From assembly GCA_021014945.1 (NCBI GenBank), contig MU266329.1, forward strand, positions 62,001 to 126,000: a stretch of DNA of 64,000 nucleotides, given 5' to 3'. The notes below the pieces were generated by a model. That model worked only from the letters and a program-made list of their open reading frames with translations, did no database searches and was not told the DNA's origin. The translations under genes were made by a program, and so were the position numbers. Source of the stretch: Leucogyrophana mollusca. Taxonomy: Eukaryota; Basidiomycota; Agaricomycetes; Boletales. Shown in pieces: positions 32,677-45,502 of this stretch. Position 1 is the first letter of the stretch; each line of letters opens with the position of its first letter.

Positions 32677-35600
32677 TTAACTTTTCGCCTTCTTACTCTT
32701 CGACCTCGTTGCCTTCGCAGGAGCTACCTCAGGCTCGATGTCATTGTCGTATACAAACTTCTTGACAACCACATTCTCCTGGACAAGATCGGTGAGCGGT
32801 CGACTTTCGGCGTCAGCCATGTTACCAAGGGTATCCAGCCGTATGTTCTAAAGAGATGAATATCATTGACTGGGGACAGTTTTCACAAAAGCGAATCCAC
32901 AAACCTTAGCCGTCGGGGCTAAACAACCTTTCTCGATGACAAAATCCTTGGGTCGGGCTTTGGGTTTCGGGTGGAGATCATCTATACATATTGTTGTCGA
33001 CAGCCCCCGATGCCACTTTACCCGCTTCTTCTCCTGAACCTCCTCTAAATTGTCACCAAATCGCGGCCTTTTTATAGGGCGTTCAGGCTTCTCTGGCGTC
33101 TCAAAATCTTCTTCGTCGCCGGGACCACGGCGGTGCTTCCGCCTCTGCAGCTCCCCGTTCTCGTCCTCGTCCACATCCGCATCCCAAAGTGGTTGATCGC
33201 CGTACTCGCTGAAACCCTCTGTGTCGCTCAGGCCCAGTCCATCTTCACTCCGCCGTGCTCTTCGCTCCGCTCTCTCCTTGCGCTGCTTGTCTTTCTCTTC
33301 GCGCTGCTTCTGGAGTATGGTGCGCACTTTCATCGTTGGGCTATCCGGTCGAATGCCATCTTTTCGGATGACCTCAGTTTCTATCCTGACAAGAAACCGC
33401 TGATTCTTGGTTGTATTGGAGTTGGTCAATGTTTTCAACGCGACTGCACTCATGCCTTGGAAGCCATCGCTCTCTGTGCGAGACGCTGGAGGTTTTCGAC
33501 GAGGTTGCACCTGCCGCGTGACTGTCCCGAAAACGTCTGCGACAGGTCGAGCCAGTTTCCGTGTCCGCAGCGGTCGGCGTGTCTCATTTGAGCTCTGTGC
33601 AACGTCCTGTAGCGGTGAAGAGTGTTGAGAGTCTTGGCCATCCTCGTCGTTAACGCCTGGCGAAGACATAGGCGCGTCTCCATCCGCCAGGGAACGCTTG
33701 GGCGACGATACTTCCTCTGGGACCATCGGAGGCTGCATTCCAGCACTCCCGAGGTCAGTCACTGGTTTATCAGGCAGTGAGGAGCCTTCATGCATGACCT
33801 CTTCTTCCACCATCTTTGTCCTTGCATCGGAGGGCGGTCCGTAGTGACTTGACAACATCCCATCGACAACTTTGCGCATCTTGATTGGGCCCACGACTTT
33901 CTGTGGGCTAATTTGCGCTGGTGCCCGCCCTTGTGTGATAGGAGTTGGAGGTGGTTTCGGCGCATACTTCCCTCCGAGCATACCTGGGAGGACCTGTCGC
34001 ATCATAACAGGACGTGTGCCAGCCGGTGACGCCACTGGTTCAGTTCCTCGCTTCCTCTTCAAGGTTGCCGAAGTAGATGATTCCGCTGTCCCTTTCCCAT
34101 TACTGGCAAGAGCGGCGGACAGCTCGTCTGAGCTACTCCCACTCCCACTACCTGAGCGCGCGAGCCTAACAGCTGGCTTCTGAGTCATCGCATACAAAAA
34201 AGTAAGTAACGAATAAATAATGGCGCAAAACCAGGCATACCGCGTTTCCCGCTGTCCGTGGCTTGACCAGCGGAAGTGTACTGCTCTCTTTCACTTTGCC
34301 AACTGTGACAAGAGGTCTTGCGTAAGGTTTCGCGCCGATTCTAGGAATGCGACTGCCAGCTGACGGCTGCTTCAGGCTGGACTTGGTCGGACTAGAAGGC
34401 AACACGGTTCTACTATTGGATGTCGTAGAGCTTTCTGCTAATACATCCGTGGTCTCATTCTCCTCTGGAATGGAATGGGGCAGATCATTTCCCGATGCTT
34501 GACCAGCTACCAAGGGGAACGGAAGCTTGGCGCTTGATCGAGGGATAGAGGGAGGCGGCTTGGGGAAAATAGAATTTTTCCCTTTGCACTCCGCAACCCG
34601 GGAAAACCTAGGCGAAGGTTCGACGGAGCGACTTCTTGCTGAAGGAAGCGCAATCGGCTTAGGTTCAACAGAAGCACTTCGAGCTCTTTGCGCCGATCGA
34701 CTGGGAGAGCTCGTCAGCAAAGACTTGCTGGACGACATAAATTCAGGAACTGGTATCCTCTTCGCTGGACTTCGCAAAGGGTCATCCAACATGGGGCGCG
34801 TGAATACAGGAGTTCTCCCTGATCCAAGCCTTCCATTGTGGTCACCTCGGATGGAGAGCTGGGCGGCTTTCATGGCTGAGGGTATACCATCAGGTGCAGC
34901 ATCTGCGATTGGCACTCTCCGTGCAGGAGTGCGAGCCACGTCCTCCACAGTGAAAGAGAACTTTAGGGGTGACGACGGATTCCGGAAATTCGCTGTGACA
35001 TGGTGGGGAGTTGAAGGGATCGGTGGTCGTTGAACGGTCGTGTGGAGCAGGTTTGGGTGCGGCAAGGCAGACGTTGACGGTCTCGGAGGAGTAGAGGGCG
35101 TTGGATTCTCAGGTGCGGCAACTATGGTACCAGATGGCGATGAAATTGTTGACGTAGTATGTTGGGGCGATGGAACAAGTCGAGCGAGTACGCTCGCGGA
35201 TTCGGGGGACAAAGAGCCTAATTCGCGATGTGTCGTTGCTGCGGCTGGTCTTCCACTCTTAGCGGATTTCTTCTTGAATCTACGCCCCACCCTGACTCCG
35301 GTTGTTTCATCACTCTCAGTTGAACTTTCCCTGGTGCGTCGACCCCCTTCCTCACATTCCGCACTCCCGTTCTGCGTCCCATCGGACAGTTCAGCTGCAG
35401 GATAGATGGCTTTGGACTTGCCCTTCGAGACCGAGGTGGAGGCGGAGCCGGTCGCGTGATTGTTTTGTAAACTGTGGGATGTTCCACTATGTCGTGGCGA
35501 TCTACGGACGGGCGTGCAAGGCGCGGGTGGTGGTACGGCAGAATCAGTAAGAGGCGGGACGTCGGGATTAGATGAGCTCGTCGCAGATGTGCCGTCAATC

Positions 35601-36542
35601 GCGACTTGCGGGTATGTAGTCCGAATGGACTGCTCGTGAACGTGAGTGACCTGGTCTGAAGCACCAGAGCCGGTGGCATGAGCTATGGGCGATGTGTGGG
35701 TAGGGGATTGCGATAGAAGTTCGTCCACAGTGGTGGGTATTCCATCCATAGCAAAAGCAGGTAAAGTTGGCGTAGAAGAACCCGCAGCAGAAGCATCTGT
35801 AGGCTCAATCGCGCCGCAAGACTCTGTGGGAGTGGAAGTATTATCAAAAGATATTAGATCGCGCTGGGAGGCATCCCATGAAATGTCCGCAAAATCTCGG
35901 TCGAGAACCTGTGAGTTATGGGCAAGTCCAGAAGGAGGTACAGTTGCTACGGGGGCAGCTAATTGATTCAACCGTTCATAGAGGTTGATGCTGCGAAATG
36001 GGCTCGGAGGTACGTCCAGCGTCGGGAACTGACCAATTGTGGCAGGAACATGAGAACTGCCAGTGTTACGTGGCTGCGGGGGCGGCGAAGGGTTATCATG
36101 AGCACGCATTATTCTGCTTGCTAACACAGATGATGGTTCTAGCATTCCGGGTAAAGAAAATATGATCAGGAGTCAAGCATGGACACATACCGTCCTGGGG
36201 TAAAGGGTCGTTATCGGGAGTCCCACCGCGCGACAGGTGAGCAGTCACTTCGTCCATTTCATCTGCGTCGTCATCGCTCTCTACGGTATTCGTAGGCATG
36301 TCCTGGCCGCGCTGCGGTGGTGATGGAGATGGGTGTGCCGACAACCTTGGAGAACGCCGTGGTGAAGAGCCCAGTGCAAGAGGATGTAGCGTCCGACGGC
36401 GAGCAACATCGTGGACAAAGAATTTCTTTTCTGGAGACTGGAGAGGCCCGAAGTAAACCCTGGCGGTGGCCGAGTTCACAGCATCGCTGTCTGAAGTCTC
36501 GCTGAAGGTGGATGCAGGAGAACTGGTGGAGTTGTGGTTCAT
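32677..36542 (-). CDS. Large intrinsically disordered, probably nuclear protein of unknown function
   Basis: Four exons (starting 36542, introns about 36143-36191, 34201-34260 and 32850-32907) give roughly 1230 residues. The N-terminus has ARVYFGPLQSPEKKF, a short conserved-looking segment, then a long Ser/Pro/Thr-rich stretch with many SP/TP sites, which suggests cyclin-dependent kinase targets. A pair of similar motifs, QVLPGMLGGKYAP and KVVDGMLSSHYGP, occurs 40 residues apart. A coiled, highly charged segment (KQREEKDKQRKERAERRARR) and KRPR-type basic clusters follow, ending in an SKSKKAKS tail. I do not recognise the family; the composition suggests a chromatin, kinetochore or replication protein, but that is guesswork. 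Confidence 0.7.
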
Positions 36543-37062
36543 GTCGAGGTTGCGTGAGATTGTGATTAGTCTCTCTGCGTTGGGGGCGAACTGGACTTCA
36601 TGCAGATTATAGCGAGGTATATAAAGAGCAGCCGGAGCGCTGACTCGGAGGTGCCTCGAGTGTAACGATAATCACGGCGAACAGCCAATGGAATTATGCA
36701 GCGTGACAAGACAAGCACATAAACAACGTTGAAGTCGCGTTGGTCACACGTGACACGACGTATCGAACTTCGAGGTCAATCATGGTACTCACGACTAGTG
36801 TGCAGGCGCAACCCATTGTCAAACCGAATCAGCGAGGGGTTTACAGTAAGAAAAACGGATACACAAAGTAACTATCAACGGGAATACAGAGCAGCGGGAT
36901 CCTCGAAGGCGCCGCAAATAACGATCAAGGACAAGTGGCCGTTTGCAGTGGGATGAAAGGTTAATCGATACACGTGTTCGGTGGGATGCTTTGTTCTGCG
37001 TTTGTACATATGATCTGGGAAACTGCAATGACGAGCGTGTTTCGAGGGTCGGCGCCCTTCAA
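36543..37062. other. Intergenic region
   Basis: About 520 nt holding the promoter of the disordered protein and the 3' UTR of the CCCH gene. ORFs here are short and without motifs. Confidence 0.45.
36618..36626 (-). promoter_or_regulatory. TATA-like element upstream of the disordered-protein gene
   Basis: TATATA lies about 76 nt upstream of the start codon at 36542. It is plausible but unproven. Confidence 0.35.
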
Positions 37063-38783
37063 TCACGAGTTTAAGGAATTAGGGAATATGTGATCTTCCA
37101 GAGACTCCGAACGACCAGATGATGATGGACACTGATTTCCCCGACCGATGTGCTCATACTTGAGCTGTAAAAGAAATTAGACAATGGCTGATCGAGGGAA
37201 ACAACACCGACCTGACGATTTTCCTGAGCCAGCATCTTCAAGGCCCGGGTCTGTTCGGCCATTTGCGACGTTAACCCTTCAAACATCTCCTTGATGCTCG
37301 AATCAAGTGCGTTTTGTTTCGGCTCCGTAGTCCCGTTGGGATATGCAATTAATCGGCGACGTTTGCGTTCGGAGGAATCGGGGAGGTCCTGTCCCGTGTG
37401 GACAGAGGCACTATCCGTCCCCGCATAGCTCAGCTCCTCTTCTTTTGTGGCGAGTTTAGAGGCGAAGGTCTCGTCCATCATTCCCATATCCGTCGCCGCA
37501 TCATTTGCCTTTCGTTTCAGTGAGATAGACTGCGCGCTGAGTTGAGCGCTGATCAGGTCCCTCTCCTGATGCAATGCTTCCAATGCACCTTGCAAACTCG
37601 TCTCGACGACTTTGGCAATGCCGTCAGCAAACACCGAGAACAGCTCGCCCCACAGAGAGTCGAGCTCTTTCACGTCAAGGTCCACACGCTCTTTACACTG
37701 AGAGTGGCTGACAGTAACGGCTAAGAGAGCAGGAGCGATCGCCTTTGCGGCTGATGGAGCGGTCTCCGAGAGCTGGGAAGACAGCTCGGTAAATACTTTT
37801 AACTTGTCTTCTTCCTTGCTGAATGTGCACGAGTTCTGTATCATGCGGCTAGAGAGACTTTATACAGGGATGAGTACTACGCAAGCAAGAATCATTGTGA
37901 CCGCTCACCTTGCTAGGCGAGGAAAGTAGTCCGCAATGGTAGCAGACGCCGTGTCCTTCCTATCCGTTTCATTTGAGGCATGAGGCCCGCTCAAATTTGG
38001 GTCCAGGTGAGGTAAATTGACCGTGGTTGTTGCATGTTTCATTCGCGTGCAGCTATCATCACTGCGTTCTTCAGCCTGGCGATAACCGCCACCTGCGACG
38101 AAAAGAGGCCCGCGCGGGTGTTGCTGCAAGATTATATTTTGAGAAAGAATAAGTCCGTCCTCGAATCTACTTACCTCTTCGTGTTTCCTTGCAGAAGTTT
38201 TGACCAACGAGCCCGCCCTGCGTTCACCTCGCCTTTCACGAGAGTTGCAACGAAGGTCATCGTCTTGGGACCGATCACGGTGACGATCATTTTTATCTCG
38301 TACACCTGAGCCACGACCTCGATGATCTCGTGCCAGCGGTCTGGGATCACGGTCATTGTCACCCTGGTTCCGCTTAAACAGAGCAGACTGGGGAACAAGC
38401 GGGGAAGAACGAGGCCCCAGAAGCGGGCGTGTTGGAGACATCGAGGTCTTGTCCTTGCATGGGCCCTTGAATCTGTCTTTGTCTTTGGCCTTGTCGGATT
38501 GGTCTGTAAACGACCGTTGTCTCTTGGCAATCAATCTTTCCCATTGGGTGTCACCAGGATGAATAAAGCTGGATCAAAGACATGAGAACAGGGGGGGAAC
38601 TGAGAATTGGGCACGTACCGACAACGGTTCCCTTGGCTGCAAAAAGGCTTGAGTGCCTTACCGCGCTCATCGAAATACTGGGATATGTTTACAAAGAGAG
38701 GACGCGTCAAATATGTGAGCATGACGCGTGAAGGTGTAAAAGGGGCTACCTACACGGCAGCGCATAGTCTTGTACAATGACAT
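37063..38783 (-). CDS. CCCH zinc-finger protein with coiled-coil C-terminus
   Basis: Starts MSLYKTMRCRYFDERG, and splicing at 38687-38753 and 38573-38620 assembles one C-x-C-x5-C-x3-H (CCCH) finger ending NRCRFIHPGDTQW, usually an RNA-binding fold. A long basic, Arg/Asp-rich (RDRD-like) region follows, as in splicing or mRNA-processing proteins. A helical C-terminus with charged heptads (EELFSVF..ALEALHQERDLISAQL) has a KRKRRR-like basic cluster. The in-frame 51-nt intron at 38124-38174 is readable without a stop. The last exon, beginning at LKYEHIGRG, ends at 37063. RNA binding is inferred; the specific role is unknown. Confidence 0.75.
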
Positions 38784-39581
38784 CGTTCTGAGACGCAGTT
38801 CGGGCTGGCGCTGATAAAACTATTACAAGGTGTTAAGGAGAGAGAAGTTCTGAGCTCTCTGACGTCGACGCCAGCTTATAAGTGAATCCTCAATCCCAAG
38901 TGATGTGACCATGTGTGACAAGACCGACTTCGATATTCCGAGTTCTCTGAAAGTGCTGGCTCGCAATTGGTGGGCCCCATAGATACCAGCGACGAAATTA
39001 CTATTTCAGCTGGCATTGACTTTCGTTCGAATCATGGCCAATATAACTCGTCGTGGCGATGTCTGTTGATGATCGTTGCGAAAACTGTGAAGAGCACGCA
39101 GATTTTCATGATCGTGTATCAATCTTGGATATGCATACCGAATGAATATGCTCACCTCTGAGTTCCTCATTTCACGTCGAGCAACAACCCGCAGGCCGCA
39201 GTTACGGTTATGCCTTAAAGGCCTTGAAGCTGATAGAGTTGACTGGATCAGGAAGGCATAGTCTTGCTCTCACAAAGCCCAACGACAAGCTCACAGTCGG
39301 GTTCCAACACACGACCGTATCGATCAAGACCAAAATGTCGACGAAGTTCGACGCACGACTGCAAAAGAAGTTTGGGCAGTCTGGTGGCAGTACTTAGGTT
39401 GTGGCTTCACCAAGACGGGGAGGTTCATCCTTTTGGGGTCAGCAAACTCCCACCGGGGCCTGTCGGCGGTCGTCCACGGGCCACGGCCACAACCAGGGAA
39501 CCAGGTCCATAGCATAATTTTCATTCTGCAGCCCGGACTGGTCTGTCCAGAACCAGACTTCACCGCGCTCCACCCCCATCC
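38784..39581. promoter_or_regulatory. Divergent intergenic region
   Basis: About 800 nt between the CCCH gene and the hydrolase gene. A TATAAG-type element on the minus strand near 38873-38880 could serve the CCCH gene. The ORFs at 39264-39752 are short and lie partly antisense to the hydrolase. No separate gene is supported. Confidence 0.4.
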
Positions 39582-41306
39582 ATGAGTCTTTTTTCCGGTC
39601 TTTGGAGCGCAAGCCGTACTACGACAGTCCAGTTTCGAGCAAAGTCTGGCAAAAAAATCATTGCTGTCAAAGAGCGTCAGAACAATTCTGAACGCGTATC
39701 CTTGTGCGACTTCGTGGAGCGCAGATGTCCAAGTTTGCATTCGCAATTCCACCCGGCGTGGTGGTTATCAAAGTAGGCTGAGAGTATCATATCTTGGGGT
39801 CTCACCTGACACTCATGCAGCGGCCATCTGCAAACATTGTATTGTGTCCTCGGAGATTTTTCGAAGAGGGACAAAGTTGTGTACAAGAGGTCAGATGCGA
39901 CATTCATCTAGGCAACGTTCGTGATAATAATATGTTATCACTAGGACCTACATACGACTTCGTGATGGAGGAACTTTGTGGGTCTTTGTTACAACATCGT
40001 CTCAACGATTTCTGGCTAACTCGATATTCTCCTCAGAGGATTAGACTTCACTCCTGTTGACGGTGGCGACATCAAACCCGACACACCGATTATCGTGGTG
40101 ATGCACGGTCTCACTGGAGGTAGGACACGCGTTATCTTAAGAACACTAAAGTTTAATGATGATAGCGTACAGGGTCGTACGAATCGTACGTGAGAGCTAT
40201 TCTGGCTCCAGCTTGCTCGCCCGTCCAACAAGGCGGTTTGGGTTATCGGGCCATCGTAATCAACTTCCGTGGATGTCTGTTTTTTTTTACCATTAACTCC
40301 GAGGTGGAACGCAGTCCTTATCCCGAATCTCGTAGGTGCCGGTGTTCCGATCACAAGCCCGCAGCTCTACTCTGCGGGCCATACGGATGACTTGCGTCAA
40401 GCGCTGTTTTACATATCTCACCGATACCCGAAAGCACCCTTATTGGGTCTTTCATTTTCCCTCGGTGCAAACGTCATGACGAGATATGTCGCCGAGGAGG
40501 GCGAGTACTGCCGTCTAAGCTCGGCCTGCGTTTTGGCATGCGTGAGTACATCCGTGGGACATTTTTTCATGAGATGAGGCTGAACCTTCGAGGAAGCCTT
40601 GGAATTTGACCGCGAATACTGACAAGTGAGTGCGTCTTCGCTCCGATATACTTGATCCACTCAATAAACCAGGTTGGTATCCACGTATATTGGGCGCCAC
40701 GTTTATTCAAAGGGGATGGGCCGAAACCTGGTCAACCTCCTCAAGCGACATGTAACAAGCCTTACTCGGGACCCCGAACACGACGTTGCAAAGGCTGCTG
40801 CACTCACAGTAGAGCTGGATAGGCCTACGATAGAACTCTTTGATGAATCGTTCACACGAATTGCTGGTGGTTCTACGCCCCCTTGGCCTTTTGCTTCGGC
40901 ACATGACTACTACGAATACGCGTCCAGTCACAAAGTCCTTGAAAACGTACGTGTTCCTTTCCTGGCCATTAATTCGGCGGACGATCCAGTCGTGCAAGAT
41001 GTTCCCATGGATGCGAATGGCAACGAGTGGGTCGTGATGGTCTTGACCCCTTATGGTGGTCATCTCGGTTGGTTTGAGGCGGATGAGGGGTGGGGTCAAG
41101 TCCGGAGATGGATAACAAAACCTGTGTTGGAGTGGCTGCGTGCCACAGGAGAGGATTTAGTTTCCGCGCGGGAGTACCGAGGGCTGTGTGAAATCGACGG
41201 CTTCCTCACGGAAACGGGGTCCGAGAATCTTGGGTGCAAGGAGATAGATGGTGGGCATCTGGTTATCGGCACCGAAGCACAGAATGGAATGCTAGCAGGA
41301 CTGTAG
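39582..41306 (+). CDS. ABHD1/3-type alpha/beta hydrolase (yeast EEB1/EHT1/YMR210W family)
   Basis: Esterase/acyltransferase-family hydrolase. Landmarks in order: FVERRCPSLHSQFHPAWWLS-NGHLQTLYCVLGDFS, RTYIRLRDGGTLGLDF, HGLTGGSYESY (oxyanion region), NFRGCAGVPITSPQLYSAGHTDDL, nucleophile elbow GLSFSLGAN, aspartate in NSADDPVV and histidine in YGGHLGWFE. The full catalytic triad is therefore visible. Yeast relatives make medium-chain ethyl esters or hydrolyse monoacylglycerol; the substrate here is not known. Introns at roughly 39773-39829, 39891-39947, 39998-40034, 40121-40169 and 40273-40350 were placed by frame. A tail with acidic and glycine-rich residues follows the domain. Confidence 0.88.
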
Positions 41307-41419
41307 CGCCTATATTTTCCACCCCACAGGCTCAAGCGTGGCGCATCATCGTCTTGTATCTATACATCTCCTGCCGCAGAATCCGCCTTTGCCTAATGAT
41401 CTGACAAACGGCGCGGATA

Positions 41420-42488
41420 TCAGTCGCTATCACTAAAATGAACCCTGTCGCCTTCGTCTTCGTCTTCGTCTTCGTCCTCGTCTGCTTGTACTCTTTCATA
41501 TTGACTGAAGTCCACTGATACCGTGCCTTCTTCCATGAGGCTATCGTCATCGTGATCCAGGTTCCGGTTGCGCTCGAATAATTGTCGGCCTAATGCCAGG
41601 AAGCCACTTGGGCATCAGCGGGCACACTAGGAATCACAAGAAAAGCCACCCACCCGACATTCTGGTCCCTACCTTCTTAATTTCTTCCCTTTCTTTGGGA
41701 GTAAGACCGCGGAGTCTCTCGTCGTCGTCCTTGAGCTTCTTTTGCAGCATCTCCTTATCGAACTTCATTTTCCATGCCTTGAAAGATTCAACGGTGACGG
41801 GCGTTCCGCGGGTTCGAGCTTCCTCCGCCTATTTGGTTGAGCACAACGACGAATGTCCTTTGGGGGTTAAAAGATACTCACCTCGAGAGCCAAGCGTTCT
41901 TTTTCACGCTCTTCTGCGAGTCTTTTCTCCACTCTCTCTCGTACGAGAATGGATAACTGTTCTCGTAGATGAGAAACCAGCGTGAACGTCATGGCCATGC
42001 CCAAATTCTCGTTTCCCTAGAGAAGGTCCAAAAATGTATACAGATGAGTATACTGTCGCACGTACAACTTCGGTAAGTCCTGTTAACAAAGCATCGTGTT
42101 CTGAGTCGTCGATGGTTCCGTCGATGGGCTCCAAATTCAAGTCGGGCAACGAGTCGGGATAGTCATCAGGATATTTCACCGAGAGTTTCAGTCTGACTTG
42201 ATCCCCTAGCTTAGGCCGCCAGTATCACCTCGACAAGGAGGTACTTACATGGTTCTATCCCGCCATCTATCGCATCGTCCGGTTCGGCATCGATCTGGAT
42301 CTCCCTGTCCGATATAACTTTGTATAAGTCTCAGCGAACTGACGCGAATATGAGGACCCTCTGTCACGAACTTGACAGTTCAGAGGGGTATATAGACTCA
42401 AGAACCTGTTCGGTGTTTGCTGTCAGTCTGTTGAGTCTGGCAAGGATGACTTTACCTCGAATTCCTCGACCAGAACGTCCGAAGGCAT
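41420..42488 (-). CDS. RWD-domain protein, GIR2/RWDD1-like
   Basis: Starts MPSDVLVEEFE and continues after an intron into LESIYPSEL, the RWD opening. The YPPXXXP-type feature appears as YPDDYPDSLPDL. A long helix with alternating Arg/Glu follows (LVRERVEKRLAEEREKERLALEAE), then KKLKDDDERLRGLTPKERE, and the C-terminus is GRQLFERNRNL..MEEGTVSVDFSQYERV with an Asp-Glu repeat. This matches Gir2/DFRP2-type proteins, which bind the GTPase Rbg2 and Gcn1 and so touch translational control. The Asp/Glu tract comes from a hexanucleotide repeat at about 41455-41485. Function is a family inference. Convergent with the hydrolase gene. Confidence 0.82.
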
Positions 42489-42593
42489 GATCAGAACAAG
42501 TGCATCCGAATTCCGACGCCATCCGAACAAATTACTCGACTAGTGCAACTGTCTTTCCTTTCAAGTAACATAACCGTTCGTCACGGATAGCTC

Positions 42594-43188
42594 ATGTTCT
42601 CAATAAGACACGTCTCTTCCGCAGTTCTACGCAACGTCGTTTCTAATGTCTCCTCCCCGCCAAAAGTGACTCTTTTTGCAAGGTTCCTTGCCGTTAACAG
42701 CCAACGCAATTCATTCTTGGCCGACAAGTCAAGACCATGGTCTTGGGCTGGCAATGTCATGCGTCAAGAGAAAAAATTAGATCCTCCCAAAACACCAGAG
42801 CAAAAGTGGAGGGATAGAAGCTCTATCCAAGAACTGCGTCCCCCTGCTGATGCGTACACAGGTTTGGCTTTCACATCATGTGTCATATTCCGCAACTCAC
42901 TGCGCTCTTGTAGGCAGGAGAGTGTTTGTGAACGGAGATCTCGGCGAGGCGTTCGCAAGGCTGCAGAGCCGCCTGAGGAGGAATAGGGTGACTGCGGACC
43001 TGCGGGTACAGTCACGACACGAGAAAAAGGGTGTGAAGCGGCGTCGATTGAGGAGTGAGAGGTGGAGGAAGCAGTTTGCCAATGAAGTGTGGAATATTTC
43101 AATTCTCCTTGAATTGCATATTGATCGATGCCTACAGGTGAGAAAGAAAGTACAGCTGGTCAGCACAATTCGTCGGCGAGGTGCCTGA
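42594..43188 (+). CDS. MRP21: Mitochondrial ribosomal protein bS21m
   Basis: Three exons: a first exon coding a basic N-terminal mitochondrial targeting region (MFSIRHVSSAVLRNV), then RRVFVNGDLGEAFARLQSRLRRNRV, the S21 signature region, and an Arg/Lys-rich tail (KKGVKRRRLRSERWRKQF) ending in a last exon RKKVQLVSTIRRRGA. Introns 42862-42913 and the one before 43138 are GT-AG. It is a small-subunit mitoribosome protein. Head-to-head with the RWD gene, separated by about 105 nt, so the two probably share a promoter. Confidence 0.9.
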
Positions 43189-45502
43189 CCCGTCACCCTT
43201 GCGCTCGCTTGTCCATACCTTGGCTTGGCTTTGGTTCAAGGTGCTCTTTCCTGTGCCACCGGAGTGGTCCCCATCCAGCAGGCCACCTTCCCCGCGCTAC
43301 CAGATCCATACCAGATGTTCTTAATGTTATCGACCTAGACTGATGTTCTCCGCGTGATTCATATACGAAGGACATCAAGAAGGTAGTAATTCAAAAGGTG
43401 TGTGATAACTTCTGCCTGGAAGATTCTGGACATTACGCTTGTATGCTTGCCTCATTGGCACTCTTTGAGACGATACTGCTAACGACATTCATCATCAAGT
43501 CCAGCACACACTCGTGGACGAACGACGGACTTTCAGGCTGAATGTCGATCTGGATTTTGGACTGACATAAGAACTAAGCGTCTCTTAGGTCAGATATCTT
43601 GCTTTGTGACAATACACATGCTTCTTCGGCTGTTCGAGAACCGACCAGACGGAGATTTTGCTCCAACAAGCATCCACTCAGACGCGAGGCGAGCGCCAGA
43701 TCTCCAGTCATCAATCGGGCGGTTCTCCTATAATGCGATAGGTCTGCGGTCTGAGCTGGGCTGCGTCCGTTCACTGGATGGCCTTTATATTTCAATACGC
43801 AGCATCTTATGTGCACCTGTCACGGAGAGGCTCAAATCATGAATGCGATCAAGCCGAGGGCCTACATGTTCATGGAAGGCACCCATATCTCACGGTCTTA
43901 TGTGGCGTATTGGAACGCATGAGGTCGGCGCCTCATGTTAACCACGATGGTCATTTTTACGCTGATGCAGGAAAGGCCGCTACCCGCAAGGCGCTAGGGG
44001 ATCTAGATTTCCGGGGATAAGTGGCACCAAAGGTTGAAGAACTTTGGCTCACTCTGCAATTTCCAGGTATGCTGAAGCGACAGTTTCTTTGACGCGGTAA
44101 GCAAGGTTCTTCACGTTACTAGGGGTTATTTTCTGACGTGCAGTCATTCTCGGGACCCCGGGGGGCGTTAGCGTATGAACACCAGTGTAATTTCCCATAA
44201 AGCGTGGAGCGGAGGAAATGTCTGGTACGATCGATACCCGACCCATCTGTGGAGACAAGATGGCCGGCGGTAACGCGTATACCTTAGAAGGCAAAAATGC
44301 TGCCGGATCCTGCGGATCGTGCGTCGGATTCGCGTCGTGCTCTGCTAGAAGTCGCGACGCGACAACCTCGCCGTTTCGGGCATGCGTTGTTGGAGAGGAA
44401 CGAGGCCGGCATGCTCTATAGAGTGACGCAACAAGCTCATCCACATAAAAGAGTTAGGCGAGCAAAGTGAATATGCAAACCGGAAGCGAAGTCCCCGAAC
44501 CGCACTTGTACCAATCTCTCTGGAAAGAGAAGATGTGCCACAATGTTTGTGCTTAACCTCTACTCTCGTCATTGCATGTCTCACTCCGCAGGTCACTGAA
44601 TATGGAACCACCAGGTCATGGACGGCCGCTACCACACGATTTGTGGTCACTTCATATCCATGTCATCGCGCCCCCAGGACTGCCTACGGCCTAACTGCCT
44701 CTTCAGCAGAAGACATGTACATCCCACAGGCGAGTGCGCTCTTATTCGGCAAATAATATACTGACACACCGTAGGATGCAAGTCCCAGTCGTGTATCAGG
44801 TTGATGGCTTTGCCCGTGCGGAATCCTATACGCATCAGCCCCACTGTATGTGGGGATTGTACCGCGCGCCAGAGAGACGGGCCTTTGGGGATGCAGGTAT
44901 AGATCTTGCTGAGTGAGGTGACATCGAATGAAGACTATCTTAAAGTTGGCAGCGCTGGCGACTCCATTCGTAATCTATATCATCCTAGGCGCTTTATAAT
45001 GGCATGTATATCGAGGAAGTTACTATGCCCGTATGATATTGCCCTGATGCATAGTTCGTGTTTATATCAATACATTCCTCACTGTAATATGATTGCAATG
45101 TTCTCGATTGGAATGCACGCCTCTCGTCCTCTCTCTCAGTCTCAAGAGGTTTCGGGCGAGGTATGGCTATCCATCATGTATAAAAGTGTCTTCTTCATTG
45201 GCACATACAGAGTCCGGGTGCAATAGCCTGAGACGAGGCCTGCCCACTTGTGGTTCGCCTTGTTTTTACTCCGCCATCGCGAGGAAACAAGGCGCGAGAG
45301 CCACTACCGTGATCTTTTGTTTCATGGCTATTGTGTGTATTCTTCGCCGTCGCTAGGAAACGACCTCACCCGCTATACGCACTAACGACAATGCATTGTA
45401 AATAAATACCGAATGGTTTTCGGAGGTCAGACGAACAACTCTCTTTGAATCCACTCTTTACCTTCTCGACGGGCTGCCCTCATTGCACTCCAAAGCTCCG
45501 AT
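43189..45502. other. 2.3-kb gene-poor region
   Basis: The longest ORF is a 131-codon minus-strand frame at 44049-44444, Pro/Ala-rich, matching nothing I know; the other ORFs are under 106 codons. I could not assemble a spliced gene on either strand. It may hold remnants of degraded genes, but I see no repeat arms or transposase motifs. Confidence 0.4.

Noticed and set aside
41455..41485. Hexanucleotide repeat as a microsatellite of interest
   Set aside because: It simply codes the Asp-Glu tail of the GIR2-like protein, a common acidic tract.
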